A DNA stretch of 64,000 nt from Theristus sp. LFF4_11 (Eukaryota > Nematoda > Chromadorea > Monhysterida > Xyalidae), in contig JASANC010004693.1 of assembly GCA_030248135.1 (NCBI GenBank), positions 1 to 64,000 of the forward strand, given 5' to 3'. Shown here piece after piece: positions 1 through 11,464 of this stretch. Under the pieces are notes generated by a model, which was not told where the DNA came from, did not search any database, and was given only the letters and a program-made list of their open reading frames with translations. How positions within the stretch are numbered: the stretch's first letter is position 1; each line of letters starts with the position of its first letter. A program made the position numbers and the translations under genes.

Positions 1-22
1 CTCGCTCGCGCATCCGCATGAT
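1..22 (-). repeat. Tip of the GC-rich composite repeat (partial, cut by window edge)
   Basis: The first 22 bases are the reverse complement of the ATCATGCGGATGCGCGAG tip that also opens the long composite repeats at 2797, 18891 and 24369, and that closes one at 11142. The repeat body lies outside the window to the left. It abuts directly the left border of the 1.45-kb duplicated segment. Confidence 0.75.
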
Positions 23-595
23 AAGTAACACTAACTCTATGTTTACAATGTTTGCCTATATTGCCTATAACCACGAGAGCTTGAACGAAAATGTCAAACA
101 ACCTGAAAACAATACCGAATTTTCGAGTGTTTATCCGGTGATAACAAGTTTTTTTCTTGTCTCAGAGTACCAAAAGATTGCTCCAATCGTACAGTCATCT
201 ACTGTACTGCAGATCTCGACGCGACCTCATTCTGCAGATGAACGTCTCGCATTTTTGAAAAAGCATTACAATTTTTCATATGTGCAATACAAACAAGAAA
301 TTTCAATTCGACGCGTTGACTGAATTTTTTTTCGAAATTTCTCTTTGATGGATTGTGAAAAAACTGTGAGCTGGCGTTGATGTTGAATCATGAATACGGT
401 ACTTTAGGTGTCGCACTCCGGCTAGCCGACTCGGGGCTATGCGGTAAAAAAGCAAATAGAACCTCTGTCGAAACCAAAAATTTTACATGTTGAAAACAAA
501 AACAAAGTTGTTGAGCCAAACCGGTTTTAGTTGTTGGTTAACAAAGAGGTGTTGATCAGAAGTGAGAACAACAACGGAAAAAGTTTGTTCAGTTT

Positions 596-741
596 ATTAT
601 ATCTAAAAATGCGGAGGACGCATATAAAAGGAGGAATATGGCTTTGTGTAAGCAGTGAGAAACTTTTTTGCTTCACAACTATTTTCAAGTTTCTGATGTG
701 GCACACGGATACAAGTACATAAGAGTTATATTTTTGCGCCG
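596..741 (+). repeat. 143-bp inverted-repeat block, arm C1 (solo)
   Basis: This is one of five copies of a block that runs from about ATTATCTAAAAATGCGG to GCGCCG. It contains the hairpin ATGCG/CGCAT, a TATAAAA box, a second hairpin (AGAAACTT pairing with AAGTTTCT) and a final ATATTTTTG. It is identical to arm C2 at 5958-6103. In this copy of the duplication the opposite arm is missing. Confidence 0.75.
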
Positions 742-1013
742 CGTTTGTTTTAATGAAAAACCTAAAAACCTTCAAAGCGTTTTTCACTTGTCCTCTTCAG
801 CTTAGTGTGAAATCACAGCATGTGCGAAATTCTGCAAACCTGTGCAGAAACAAAAAATTAGAGACTTCAAAGCGTATGGGTCTCCGTATCTCATGCTGTC
901 TTAACAGTTTTAGCGGAGCATCCCGCATTCTTGCGAAATAAAATGAATGAATGAAAAAAGCGTTGCTGCAGATAAGCTTTATTGTTGATGACGTACGCAC
1001 AGCTATGTAGGTA

Positions 1014-1246
1014 CTGTGGATTTATTCAAACGTGTCCGGACTAAAATGACGTCATTTGGTTTAAAAACGCCCGTTTGTCAAAGTACAGGCACTAAAATTT
1101 CAGTTTGGTGTGACCGATTCGACATTCACCATTTGTTTACGGAAAGAAATCGGCTAAACGGAAAGTCTGGTTTGCAGTGAACGGCAAGCGCATGTTTGGC
1201 GGCACATGACGTCATTTCAGTGGGACACGTTTAAAAAAATAGGTCA
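1014..1246 (+). mobile_element. TA-inserting MITE with TGACGTCA in both ends, copy 1
   Basis: A 233-bp element flanked by TA at 1012-1013 and 1247-1248. The left end reads TTGTGGATTTATTCAAACG. The right end, in reverse complement, begins TGACCTATTTTTT, so the inverted repeats are imperfect. They share TTCAAACGTGTCC followed by AAATGACGTCAT. It has no coding capacity. The TA target and short inverted ends fit a non-autonomous Tc1/mariner-class element. It lies inside duplicated segment copy 1. Confidence 0.85.
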
Positions 1247-1647
1247 TACATACCCGTGACAAAAAGGTGTTGTCTTCTTTTTTCACTTTCCTCCCCAATT
1301 CCAAAAAACCCGAAGGTACCAAAGTCCTGTGGATTGTTGTATGTACATAGGAGGAGTGTGGCTGAACCGTCCGTTCCGTGAGCCATTGCGTTCGCCACAA
1401 GAAGGGGACATTGCCTTCGCCACAAGAAGGGGACAGTGTCTTCGCCAATGCCTCTGCGCAACGCTTTGGTCGTTCGTGGGGCACGTTTTCTGTGGAGGTC
1501 GCACACGCGTGGTGACGCGGTCAAAAGACAAACAAATCTGAACATATATTTCGTTGACATTGCCTGCAACTGTGTTCGGACAAGCACAACGGTGTTGGCT
1601 TGCGCAGTTACAATGATGTCCGAAAGTACAATATATTTTTTAAATAG

Positions 1648-2663
1648 AAACCTGACGATCCAACCGAATGCGGGCTTCTTCACGACGCTGAACCGTCTGA
1701 CTTACTGGCAACAACGCGAGCGAGCGTACAGCCTGCTGCAGCGCGCGTCAAGGGGCGACTATTTCGGGGCGAGTCCGGCGTTGGTGAACGCCTGGTACAG
1801 TCCGGAGTACAACGCGCTGACGCTGCCCGCTGGGCTCATGCAGGTGCGTGCGGAACACACAAACGGCTCCAATTGTTGTGGGCCGCAAAATTTCCCCGTC
1901 ATATGCTTGTTTGGCGAAGAAGTCGAAATGAGTTGTTGTTTTTATAATTGTTCCGTGTTGTTTTCTTGGCATCGATTTTTGAAGGCCACGACAGTGTTTG
2001 CTTTAGGATCATCTTAACTTATTCAGTTATAATGTGATGACATCTGTTTTTAAAACAAAAACCTGCTGATGTCAGGTTTTCAGTAAGACCTGCGAGTCAA
2101 TGCGGTTGTGGACGTGAAAGGAAACTTTATGTGGCAATTCAAAATCGCCTAAGTGACTCGGCCCTATTGAGGGCATTCGGATCACTTGGCAAATTTTCAA
2201 TTCCCGCGCGTCATGCCTGAAACTGTTTACCCATCTATGCGCGCATTCAGTCTCGGGACCAAAATAAAAGATGTTACATCACATACAGGCTCCACTGGCA
2301 CGTGATGACTACCCTGTGGCGGTGCAAATGGGCGCGTTCGGATCGATTGTTGGACATGAACTGATGCACGGCTTTGATGACCAGGGCATACACTTTGGAC
2401 CGACGGTAAACTGGACAAGAAAATGCAATGAAATTTGAAACGCGCATGCAAATAGAGCTCGCGCGCGCTCTTTGCTGCTGCATTTGAGTGGTCGTATGAT
2501 GTGCAGGGCCGAATGGGCACGTGGCTCGATCTTTCGTCGACTCGCGGCTTCCGTCAAATGGCGACATGCCTGGCGAACGACTACAGTCAGTTCTGCTACC
2601 ATGACATTGGCATGTGCGTCGACGGCCGATTGACCAACGGCGAAAACATCGCTGATGTTGGAG
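1648..2663 (+). CDS. M13 family (neprilysin/endothelin-converting enzyme-like) zinc peptidase, three internal exons
   Basis: M13 enzymes are zinc metallopeptidases, usually type II membrane or secreted, that trim peptides outside the cell. Exons seen: 1648-1843, 2289-2405 and 2507-2663. Exon 1 starts after TTTTTAAATAG in phase 1 and carries the family signature VNAWYSPEYNALTLPAGLMQ. Exon 2 holds the zinc site GHELMHGFDDQG, with the two histidines and catalytic glutamate of HExxH. Exon 3 ends in ENIADVG, the third zinc ligand region (ExxxD). Phases join cleanly: exon 1 ends on a full codon, exon 2 is phase 0 at both ends, and exon 3 ends in phase 1 before GTTTGT. The first intron holds a degenerate palindromic repeat near 2070-2260. 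I could not find the preceding N-terminal exons, nor the following exons with the conserved C-terminal CxxW end, before the transporter at 13.4 kb. All catalytic residues seen are intact, so the gene may continue to the left, but the missing 3' end suggests disruption. Family call is firm; functional status is open. Confidence 0.88.
2070..2260 (-). repeat. Palindromic interspersed repeat (CAATTCAAAATCGCC family), copy 1
   Basis: This repeat lies in the first M13 intron. Its core, GTGGCAATTCAAAATCGCC, then AAGTGACTCGGCCCTAT, then GGATCACTTGGCAAA, is an imperfect inverted repeat. It recurs at about 4385-4520 and 11283-11440 (opposite orientation) and 12705-12890 (same orientation). The flanking 50-80 bases are also shared. 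It is non-coding, and its borders are approximate. Confidence 0.6.
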
Positions 2664-2796
2664 GTTTGTGAACACAACGCAACCCTCAACGTACACACAC
2701 TTAGTTCTTCTTCTTACCGTTATTCACTTATTCATCGCATGCTCTGTATTCGGCGAAAAAAGTGATAGGTTGGAACAAACACACTGTAATATCACA

Positions 2797-4385
2797 ATCA
2801 TGCGGATGCGCGAGCGAGCGTCAGCGAGCGGACAGCGCATCACGCATTATATGAGCCGTTATCCTCTCGCGCGCGTTTTTCAAATTTGCTCGCTTCCTCC
2901 AGCGAGCATAGTATAAGCCACAAACTTGGTTCTGTGCACACGAAACGAACACCCAAAGTTGTGCTTGGAGCCGCGAAAAAATTTTTATCCGACTACTTTT
3001 CATACGCTGTAGACACGAAAAACCTATTCTGAAAACAGTGTTACTTATTTTTCTATCTCTTTTTTTTTCCGGTATGTCATCAACATGTGTTCGCGCTTTC
3101 AGTTTTTACCTGCGACACGTTCACAGTCTAGCAAGAATGTTTCCTGGGGTAATTTCATCCGTAGATTTGGAAAAATGGGTTAATTTTTTGCCCCGACCAC
3201 TTTTTTGGGTAAAAATTTGGGCATTTTTAAAAGTTTGCAGCGTTTTCACCGGGTTTCAAGTGTTCGCCCTTTCAATTTTTAGCTGGGACACGTTCACAGT
3301 TGAAGAAAAATGTTTCCTAGGGTAATTTCATCCGTAGATTTGGAAAAATGAGTTAATTTTTTGCCCCGACCCCTTTTTGGGGTAAAAATTGGGCTTTTTT
3401 GAAAGTTCGCAGGGTTGTCACCTGGTTTTAAGTGTTCGCCCTTTCAATTTTTAGCTGGGACACTTTCACAGTTGAACAAGAATTTTTCCTCGGGTAAATT
3501 CATCCGTAGATTCTGAAAATTTAGTTTATTTTTTGCCCGGGCATTATTTGGGTCAAAATTGTGCATTTTTTGAAAATTCGTAGCATTTTGACTGGGTATC
3601 ATTTTTTCAGTCTTACAAATTTTGTCTGAGCTACGAAAAATAGCAGAAATGTTTAGTCCGTAGGAATTCAATACGCTGATCACGGATTTTGGGATAGTTT
3701 TCTTACGTGAGCAACTCTAGATGCTGAATCGTGACGATTTCGGGCGAATCGGCCGTGGAAGTTGGCGAAATCGGTCCAGAAACGAAAAACAAAAAAAGGG
3801 TGTTTTCCAGGGTAATTCAATGCGCTGATCACGAATTTTGGGTTAGTTTTCTTACGCGAGCAACTCTAGATGCTGAATCGTGACGATGTCGGGCGAATCG
3901 GCCGTGGAAATTGGCGAAATCGGTCCAGAAACGAAAAACAAGAAAAGGGTGTTTTCCAGGGTAATTCAATGCGCTGATCACGAATTTTGGGTTAGTTTTC
4001 TTACGTGAGCAACTCTAGATGCTGAATCGTGACGATTTCGGGCGAATCGGCCGTGGAAGTTGGCGAAATCGGTCCAGAAACGAAAAACAAGAAAAGGGTG
4101 TTTTCCAGGGTAATTCAATGCGCTGATCACGAATTTTGGGTTAGTTTTCTTACGTGAGCAACTCTAGACGCTGAATCGTGACGATTTCGGGCGAATCGGG
4201 CGTGGAAGTTGGCGAAATCGGTCCAGAAACGAAAAACAAGAAAAGCGTGTTTTCCAGGGTAATTCAATGCGCTGATCACGGATTTTGGGTTAGTTTTCTT
4301 ACGTGAGCAACTCTAGATGCTGAATCGTGACGATTTCGGGCGAATCGGCCGTGGAAGTTGGCGAAATCTGTCCAGAAACGAAGTT
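2797..4385 (+). repeat. Composite repeat block I: GC-rich tip, satellite A, satellite B
   Basis: The GC-rich tip (2797 to about 3040) starts ATCATGCGGATGCGCGAGCG. Satellite A follows at about 3080-3640, with units that begin GTTCGCCCTTTCAATTTTTA and contain GTTTCCTGGGGTAATT. Satellite B follows at about 3640-4385, with 149-bp units seen at 3810, 3959 and 4108. They include TGAATCGTGACGATTTCGGG. The same order recurs at 18891 and 24369, and inverted at 11142. Open frames through it are repeat artefacts. Confidence 0.85.
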
Positions 4386-4520
4386 TCATGCATGAGGCGT
4401 GAATTCAAAATTGGCAGAGTGATCCGAGTAACTCGAAATAGGACCGAGTCACTTAGGCGATTTTGAATTGGTACATAAAGCTTGAAATTAGTTTTCTTTC
4501 TCGTCGTGCACGCAATCAGT
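4385..4520 (+). repeat. Palindromic interspersed repeat (GAATTCAAAATTGGC family), copy 2
   Basis: It carries GAATTCAAAATTGGC, a central GAGTCACTTAGGCGATTTTG and AATTGGTACATAAAG. This is the opposite orientation to copy 1 in the M13 intron. It sits directly after the last satellite B unit. Confidence 0.6.
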
Positions 4521-5382
4521 CGCTGAATCTAAACATTGATAATTGTTCAATTGGATTTGTACATTCGCAAACTTTCAATGTATAAAAAATTGAATCTTGT
4601 GAGTTGATGTGTGGACTTCTAGCACGTTACAGCATTACGGCGTGTGTTTAATAGCGGCCTTGTGGCCTATGTCACGGTAACCGTAAATTACCGTGGCCAG
4701 CTAATTACGGCACGTTTGATTGCCCGATGATTCCGGCGTGGACGGTTGTGTGGCAATAGCTAATTTCGAAATTTGACGTAACCAACAAAAAACAACACAC
4801 CATGAAGAAATAGTCAAAACATATACGTGCATGCGCACACCCGGTATCAAGTGTGTAATGTGTTAAGCTTTTGCAAGAAAGTAGCTAACAATAGAAATGA
4901 TCATTGATCACCAGAATGTTACAGTAAGCGGGGAAGGTTGCAGAGCGCGTGCAAACGCGGGCACACTATCAAAAATGTTCAACCGTTCAATGTTTCTGCA
5001 TTTGTAAAATTAAATTTGCTGTTTTTCCGATAGAGCAAAAAAAGATACCAGTCCCGCTGTGTTGTTGTACCGTTTTTCTGCTGAAGACAGTGTGTTGAAA
5101 GCAGTGGTTGAAGTTGCGGGTTGATCTCAAAATAACATTTTTGCAAAAAACGATAATCAACAAATCACTTCACGTTTGACCCACTTGAAGAAAAAACCAG
5201 ATGGTTGTGTATCCTCTCATTGTTTGCAGCAATATGTTAACGCCAACATTTGAATCAGCAGAGTAACATTCTGAAAAACACGCAGTAGGACACGTGGTGG
5301 AACCGAACCTGTTTGAAGCAAAACAAACAAGCGGTATGCAAAACAATGCCACTCCACGTGCAGCTTTTCAGCAAAAAAAATA
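4521..5382. other. Low-information spacer
   Basis: I see no supported exon here. It includes a short stretch near 4660-4710 rich in ACGGTAACCGTAAATTACCG, resembling the larger ACCGTACCG-rich tract at 26.7-26.9 kb. It ends at the border of duplicated segment copy 2. Confidence 0.4.
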
Positions 5383-6830
5383 ATAAGTAACACTAACTCT
5401 ATGTTTACAATGTTTGCCTATATTGCCTATAACCACGAGAGCTTGAACGAAAATGTCAAACAACCTGAAAACAATACCGAATTTTCGAGTGTTTATCCGG
5501 TGATAACAAGTTTTTTTCTTGTCTCAGAGTACCAAAAGATTGCTCCAATCGTACAGTCATCTACTGTACTGCAGATCTCGACGCGACCTCATTCTGCAGA
5601 TGAACGTCTCGCATTTTTGAAAAAGCATTACAATTTTTCATATGTGCAATACAAACAAGAAATTTTAATTCGACGCGTTGACTGAATTTTTTTTCGAAAT
5701 TTCTCTTTGATGGATTGTGAAAAAACTGTGAGCTGGCGTTGATGTTGAATCATGAATACGGTACTTTAGGTGTCGCACTCCGGCTAGCCGACTCGGGGCT
5801 ATGCGGTAAAAAAGCAAATAGAACCTCTGTCGAAACCAAAAATTTTACATGTTGAAAACAAAAACAAAGTTGTTGAGCCAAACCGGTTTTAGTTGTTGGT
5901 TAACAAAGAGGTGTTGATCAGAAGTGAGAACAACAACGGAAAAAGTTTGTTCAGTTTATTATATCTAAAAATGCGGAGGACGCATATAAAAGGAGGAATA
6001 TGGCTTTGTGTAAGCAGTGAGAAACTTTTTTGCTTCACAACTATTTTCAAGTTTCTGATGTGGCACACGGATACAAGTACATAAGAGTTATATTTTTGCG
6101 CCGCGTTTGTTTTAATGAAAAACCTAAAAACCTTCAAAGCGTTTTTCACTTGTCCTCTTCAGCTTAGTGTGAAATCACAGCATGTGCGAAATTCTGCAAA
6201 CCTGTGCAGAAACAAAAAATTAGAGACTTCAAAGCGTATGGGTCTCCGTATCTCATGCTGTCTTAACAGTTTTAGCGGAGCATCCCGCATTCTTGCGAAA
6301 TAAAATGAATGAATGAAAAAAGCGTTGCTGCAGATAAGCTTTATTGTTGATGACGTACGCACAGCTATGTAGGTACTGTGGATTTATTCAAACGTGTCCG
6401 GACTAAAATGACGTCATTTGGTTTAAAAACGCCCGTTTGTCAAAGTACAGGCACTAAAATTTCAGTTTGGTGTGACCGATTCGACATTCACCATTTGTTT
6501 ACGGAAAGAAATCGGCTAAACGGAAAGTCTGGTTTGCAGTGAACGGCAAGCGCATGTTTGGCGGCACATGACGTCATTTCAGTGGGACACGTTTAAAAAA
6601 ATAGGTCATACATACCCGTGACAAAAAGGTGTTGTCTTCTTTTTTCACTTTCCTCCCCAATTCCAAAAAACCCGAAGGTACCAAAGTCCTGTGGATTGTT
6701 GTATGTACATAGGAGGAGTGTGGCTGAACCGTCCGTTCCGTGAGCCATTGCGTTCGCCACAAGAAGGGGACATTGCCTTCGCCACAAGAAGGGGACAGTG
6801 TCTTCGCCAATGCCTCTGCGCAACGCTTTG
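5383..6830 (+). repeat. 1.45-kb segment, copy 2 of a near-identical direct duplication
   Basis: Near-identical to 21-1468 (offset 5362). Here the sequence continues past the duplicated border into a further 290 bases that complete the inverted-repeat element 5958-7121, so this copy is the less truncated one. Confidence 0.9.
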
Positions 6831-7121
6831 TCCTTGGCAAAGCAGTGTCAGTGATCGAAGATGTTGTCTTTAATTTGGCAGCTTTATGTTACTATTTGCT
6901 CGAAATTCATCGAATGTAAAAATTTCGTTTGTCGAAAAAGTAAGAGGGCTACCATGTGCAACCGAAATATGAATAAACGGCGCAAAAATATGGCTCTTAT
7001 GTACTTGTATCCGTGTGCCACATCAGAAACTTGAAAATAGTTGTGAAGCAAAAAAGTTTCTCACTGCTTACACAAAGCCATATTCCTCCTTTTATATGCG
7101 TCCTCCGCATTTTTAAATAAT
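5958..7121 (+). mobile_element. Element with 143-bp terminal inverted repeats, copy 1 (1.16 kb)
   Basis: The left arm is 5958-6103 and the right arm 6978-7121, in inverted orientation and closely similar. The interior is non-coding and holds a nested 233-bp TA MITE at 6376-6608. A diverged copy occurs at 21485-22229: the interiors next to the left arm (with TTTTTCACTTGTCCTCTTCA) and next to the right arm (with TTATTC and TTTCGGTT) are both recognisably shared. Sequence outside the right arm (ACTTTTACATAAG in this orientation) is also shared with the other copy, so the block may be an internal part of the larger composite repeat. Confidence 0.75.
6376..6608 (+). mobile_element. TA-inserting MITE with TGACGTCA, copy 2
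   Basis: Identical or nearly identical to copy 1 because it lies in the direct duplication (offset 5362). It is nested in the 143-bp inverted-repeat element and flanked by TA. Confidence 0.85.
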
Positions 7122-7149
7122 ATTCTGACTTTTACATAAGTCCCAAAAT

Positions 7150-10100
7150 CGGATAAAATTCAGAATGCGTTGGGCATCCGTTCTTCCGAACTTCCCATTC
7201 GGCTTACAGCGATTACACTGATTTCATTTTTCGTTTTGGAGAGATGTCGCCCGTCAGGTTCCACGGCTGATTTACCCGAAATTGTCACGATTCAGTATCT
7301 AAAACTGTGCTTCCTTAAGAAATGTAACCCAAAAATCCCTGATCAGCGCATTGAATTACCCTGGACTCCACAGATCTCCTGTTTTTGGACTGATCTCGCC
7401 AAGTTTCCACGGCTGATTCGCCCGAATCGTCACGACTTTGGTTATTTGGTTGCCGTTTTTCTAATTTTGTTTGTTTCAACTAATTATGTGCTTGAATTTG
7501 AGGGTTGCTACGCATTGTATTCGTCCTGTTGGTGTAGGCCAGGGGTTTTAATCCACTGTGTCTGAAAGGGTCAATAGACAAAAATGCCCAATTTTTAACC
7601 CAAAAACGGCCGGGGCAAAAAAGTAACCAGATTTTTAAAATCTACAGCTGCACTTACCCCAGGAAACTTTTTTTGTTCGGTTATGAAACAATTTCAGACA
7701 AAAATTGAAAGGGCGACACTTGAAATCAGGTCAGAACCTCCAAAATTTTGAAAATGCCAATTTTTTTGCCCAAAAAATGGTCGGGGCAAAAAAAGAAATT
7801 GGATTTTCGAAATCTACGGATGAAATTACCCCAGGAAACTTTTTGTTCGGGTATAAAACAACTTTAGACAAAATTTGCCCAATTTTTAACTCAAAAAAGG
7901 TTGGGTCAAAAAAGTAACCGGATTTTCAAAATCTACGGCTGAAATTACCCCAGGAAACTTTTTTGTTCGGTTATGAAACAATTTCAGACAAAAATTGAAA
8001 GGGCGACCTTTTTTAAACCAGGTTAAAATCTCCAAACTTTTGTAAATGCCCAATTTTTGCCCAAAAAATGGTCGGGGCAAAAAAGTTATTGGATTTTTAA
8101 AATCTACGGATGAAATTACCCCAGGAAACTATTTTGTTCGGTTATAAAACAACTTTAGACAAAAATTGCCCAATTTTTGACCCAAAAAAGGCCTGGGCAA
8201 AAGTAACCAATTTTTTTAAAATCTACAGCTGCAATTACCCCAGGAAACGTTTTTGTTCGGTTATGAAACAATTTCAGACAAAAATTGAAAGGGCGACATT
8301 TGAAACCAGGTCAAAATCTCCGAACTTTTAAAAACTCCAATTTTTTGCCCAAAAAATGGTCGGGGCAAAAAAGTAATTGGATTTTTTAAATCTACGGATA
8401 AAATTACCCCAGGAAACTATTTTGTTCGGTTATAAAACAACTTTAGACAAAAATTGCCCAATTGTTGATCCAAAAAGGCAGGGGCAAAAAGTAACCAATT
8501 TTTCAAAATCTACAGCTGCAATTACCCCAGGAAACTATTTTGTTCGCTTATTAAACAACTTTAGACAAAAAATGCCCAATTTTTAACCCAAAAAGGGCCG
8601 GGGCAAAAAAATAACAAGATTTTCAAAATCTACAGCTGCACTTACCCCAGGAAACTTTTTTGTTCGGTTATGAAACAATTTCAGACAAAAATTGCAAGGG
8701 CGAAATTTGAAACCAGGTCAAAACCTCAGAACTTTTGAAAATGCCTAATTTTTGCCCAAAAAATGGTCGGGGCAAAAAAGTAATTGGATTTTTAAAATCT
8801 ACGGATGAAATTACCTCAGGAAACTATTTTGTTCGGTTATGAAACAACTTTAAACAAAAATTGCCCAATTTTTGACCCAAAAAGGGCCGGGGCAAAAAAG
8901 TAACCAGATTTTCAAAATCTACAACTGCAATTACCCCAGGAAACTTTTTTGTTCGGTTATGAAACAATTTCAGACAAAAAATTGAAAGGGCGTCATTTTT
9001 AAACCAGGTTAAAATCTCCAAACTTTTGAAAATGCCCAATTTTTGCCCAAAAAATGGTCGGGGCAAAAAAGTAATTGGATTTTTAAAATCTACGGATGAA
9101 ATTACCCCAGGAAACTATTTTGTTCGGTTATAAAACAACTTTAGACAAAAATTGCCCAATTTTTGACCCAAAAAAAGCCTGGGCAAAAGTAACCATTTTT
9201 TTCAAAATCTACAGCTGCAATTACCCCAGGAAACTATTTTGTTCGGTTATGAAACAATTTCAGACAAAAATTGAAAGGGCGACATTTGAAACCAGGTCAA
9301 AATCTCCGAACTTTTAAAAACTCCAATTTTTTGCCCAAAAAATGGTCGGGGCAAAAAAGTAATTGGATTTTTTAAATCTACGGATAAAATTACCCCAGGA
9401 AACTATTTTGTTCGGTTATAAAACAACTTTAGACAAAAATTGCCCAATTGTTGACCCAAAAAGGCAGGGGCAAAAAGTAACCAATTTTTCAAAATCTACA
9501 GCTGCAATTACCCCAGGAAACTATTTTGTTCGGTTATGAAACAACTTTAGACAAAAAATGCCCAGTTTTAACCCAAAAAGGGCCGGGGCAAAAAAGTAAC
9601 CAGCTTTTCAAAATCTACAGCTGCACTTACCCCAGGAAACTTTTTTGTTCGGTTATGAAACAATTTCAGACAAAAATTGAAAGGGCGACATTTGAAACCA
9701 GGTCAAAACCTCAGAACTTTTGAAAATTCCCAATTTTTGCCCAAAAAATGGTCGGGGCAAAAAAGTAATTGGATTTTTAAAATCTACGGATGAAATTACC
9801 CCAGGAAACTATTTTATTCGGTTATGAAACAACTTTAAACAAAAATTGCCCAATTTTTGACCCAAAAAAGGCCGGGGCAAAAAAGTAACCAGATTTTCAA
9901 AAGCTACAGCTGCAATTACCCCAGGAAACTTTTTTGTTCGGTTATGAAACAATTTCAGACAAAAATTGAAAGGGCGACATTTGAAACCAGGTCAAAAATC
10001 TCCGAACTTTTAAAAACTCCAATTTTTTGCCCAAAAATGGTCGGGGCAAAAAAGTAATTGGATTTTTTAAATCTACGGATAAAATTACCCCAGGAAACTA

Positions 10101-11142
10101 TTTTGTTCGGTTATAAAACAACTTTAGACAAAAATTGCCCAATTTTTGACCCAAAAAGGCAGGGGCAAAAAGTAACCAATTTTTCAAAATCTACAGCTGC
10201 AATTACCCCAGGAAACTATTTTGTTCGGTTATGAAACAACTTTAGACAAAAATTGCCCAATTTTTGACCCAAAAAGGGGCCGGGGCAAAAAAGTAACCAG
10301 ATTTTCAAAATCTACAGCTGCAATTACCCCAGGAAACTATTTTGTTCGGTTATGAATCAACTTTAGACAAAAATTGCCCAATTTTTGACCCAAAAAGGGG
10401 CCGGGGCAAAAAGTAACCAGATTTTCAAAATCTACAGCTGCAATTACCCCAGGAAACGTTTTTGTTTGGTTATGAAACAATTTCAGACAAAAATTGAAAG
10501 GGCGACATTTGAAACCAGGTCAAAACCTCCGAACTTTTGAAAGTGCCCAATTTTTTGCCCAAAAAATAGTCGGGGCAAAAAAGTAGTTAGATTTTCAAAA
10601 TCTACGGATGAAATTACCCTAGGAAACTATTTTGTTCGGTTATGAAACAATTTTAGACAAAAATTGAAAGGGCGAACACTTAAAACCAGGTGAAAACCCT
10701 GCGAACTTTTAAAAATACCCAATTTTTTACCCAAAAACAAGGTCTGGGTAAAAAATTAACCCAATTTGCAAAATCTCCGGATGGAATTACCCCAGGAAAC
10801 ATTTTTGTTCACCTGTCAAAATGTTGCAGGTAAAAATTGAAAGGGCGAACACATATTGATTACATAGCTGAAAAAAAAGGAGACAGAAGAATAAGTAACC
10901 AACTTTTCAGAATAGGTAATTCGCGTCTAGAACGTACGTAAAGAAGTCTGGCGAAAATTTTTCTTCGGCACAGTTTGCAACTTTGGCAGGTCTCTACGTG
11001 TGCACAGTATCAAGTTTGCAGCACGTATATTAGTTGCTGCAGGACAGCGACAAAATTTTGAAAACGCGCGCAGGTCCATATTCAGCCATATAATGCGTGA
11101 TGCGCTGTCCGCTCGCTTCGCTCGCTCGCGCATCCGCATGAT
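7150..11142 (-). repeat. Composite repeat block IV (inverted): satellite B remnants, long satellite A array, GC-rich tip
   Basis: Reading on the minus strand from 11142: the GC-rich tip (11142 to about 10930), a long satellite A array (about 10870-7560), and degenerate satellite B units (about 7440-7180). In satellite A the motif TACCCCAGGAAAC recurs at about 7827, 7946, 8117, 8236 and 8406, giving alternating steps of about 119 and 171 bases and a higher-order unit of about 290. With block I it forms inverted ends of a possible 8.3-kb element (2797-11142). The stretch 7440-7570 is the empty counterpart of the G-run insertion at 30978. All open frames here are repeat artefacts. Confidence 0.85.
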
Positions 11143-11282
11143 TATTCGTTCATACCAACTGCCGTACTTCTCATGATCAGTTCCACACAACTTCAAACTT
11201 TAAGCATTCAAACTAATTTTAGGGCAGTTCACACATGTGAGTATGATCTTTTACTTTGATCCCGCAACTCAATGCACCCATA

Positions 11283-11440
11283 GGTAGGTAAACAGTGGCA
11301 TGCAGGACGCGGGAATTCAAAATTGGTGAAGTCATCCGAGTCCCCTACATAGGGCAGAGTCACTTAGGCAACTTTGAATTGCCACGTAAAGATTGAAATT
11401 AGTTTTCTTTTCATATCTGCACTCGCAGTCAGTCGCAGAA
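11283..11440 (+). repeat. Palindromic interspersed repeat, copy 3
   Basis: It contains GGAATTCAAAATTGG, GAGTCACTTAGGCAAC and GAATTGCCACGTAAAG, in the same orientation as copy 2. It lies just outside the GC-rich tip at 11142, as copy 2 lies just after block I. Confidence 0.6.
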
Positions 11441-11464
11441 CTAAAAAAATGATATTGATAAGTA

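Larger units (their letters stand above)
21..1468 (+). repeat. 1.45-kb segment, copy 1 of a near-identical direct duplication
   Basis: Bases 21-1468 match 5383-6830 at a constant offset of 5362; a C/T difference near 306 is one of the very few changes. The match starts at ATAAGTAACAC and stops at GCAACGCTTTG. The segment carries one arm of the 143-bp inverted-repeat block (596-741) and a full TA MITE (1014-1246). It contains no supported gene: its short open frames are shared by both copies and have no recognisable domain. The right border lies 180 bases before the first M13 peptidase exon. Confidence 0.9.

Noticed and set aside
5958..6103. Annotation of the 143-bp block as a spliced-leader or snRNA gene
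   Set aside because: The TATA box would put the start at or after the GTAAGC, there is no clear 3' hairpin, and the copies are inverted in pairs like transposon ends. Kept only as a finding.
7705..10057. Many similar 60-80 aa frames such as KLPQETILFGYKTTLDKNCP
   Set aside because: They are the same satellite A unit translated repeatedly; stops and frames vary from unit to unit.
2797..10870. Tandem repeats considered as a CRISPR-like array
   Set aside because: Units are head-to-tail satellites without unique spacers, in a eukaryotic genome.
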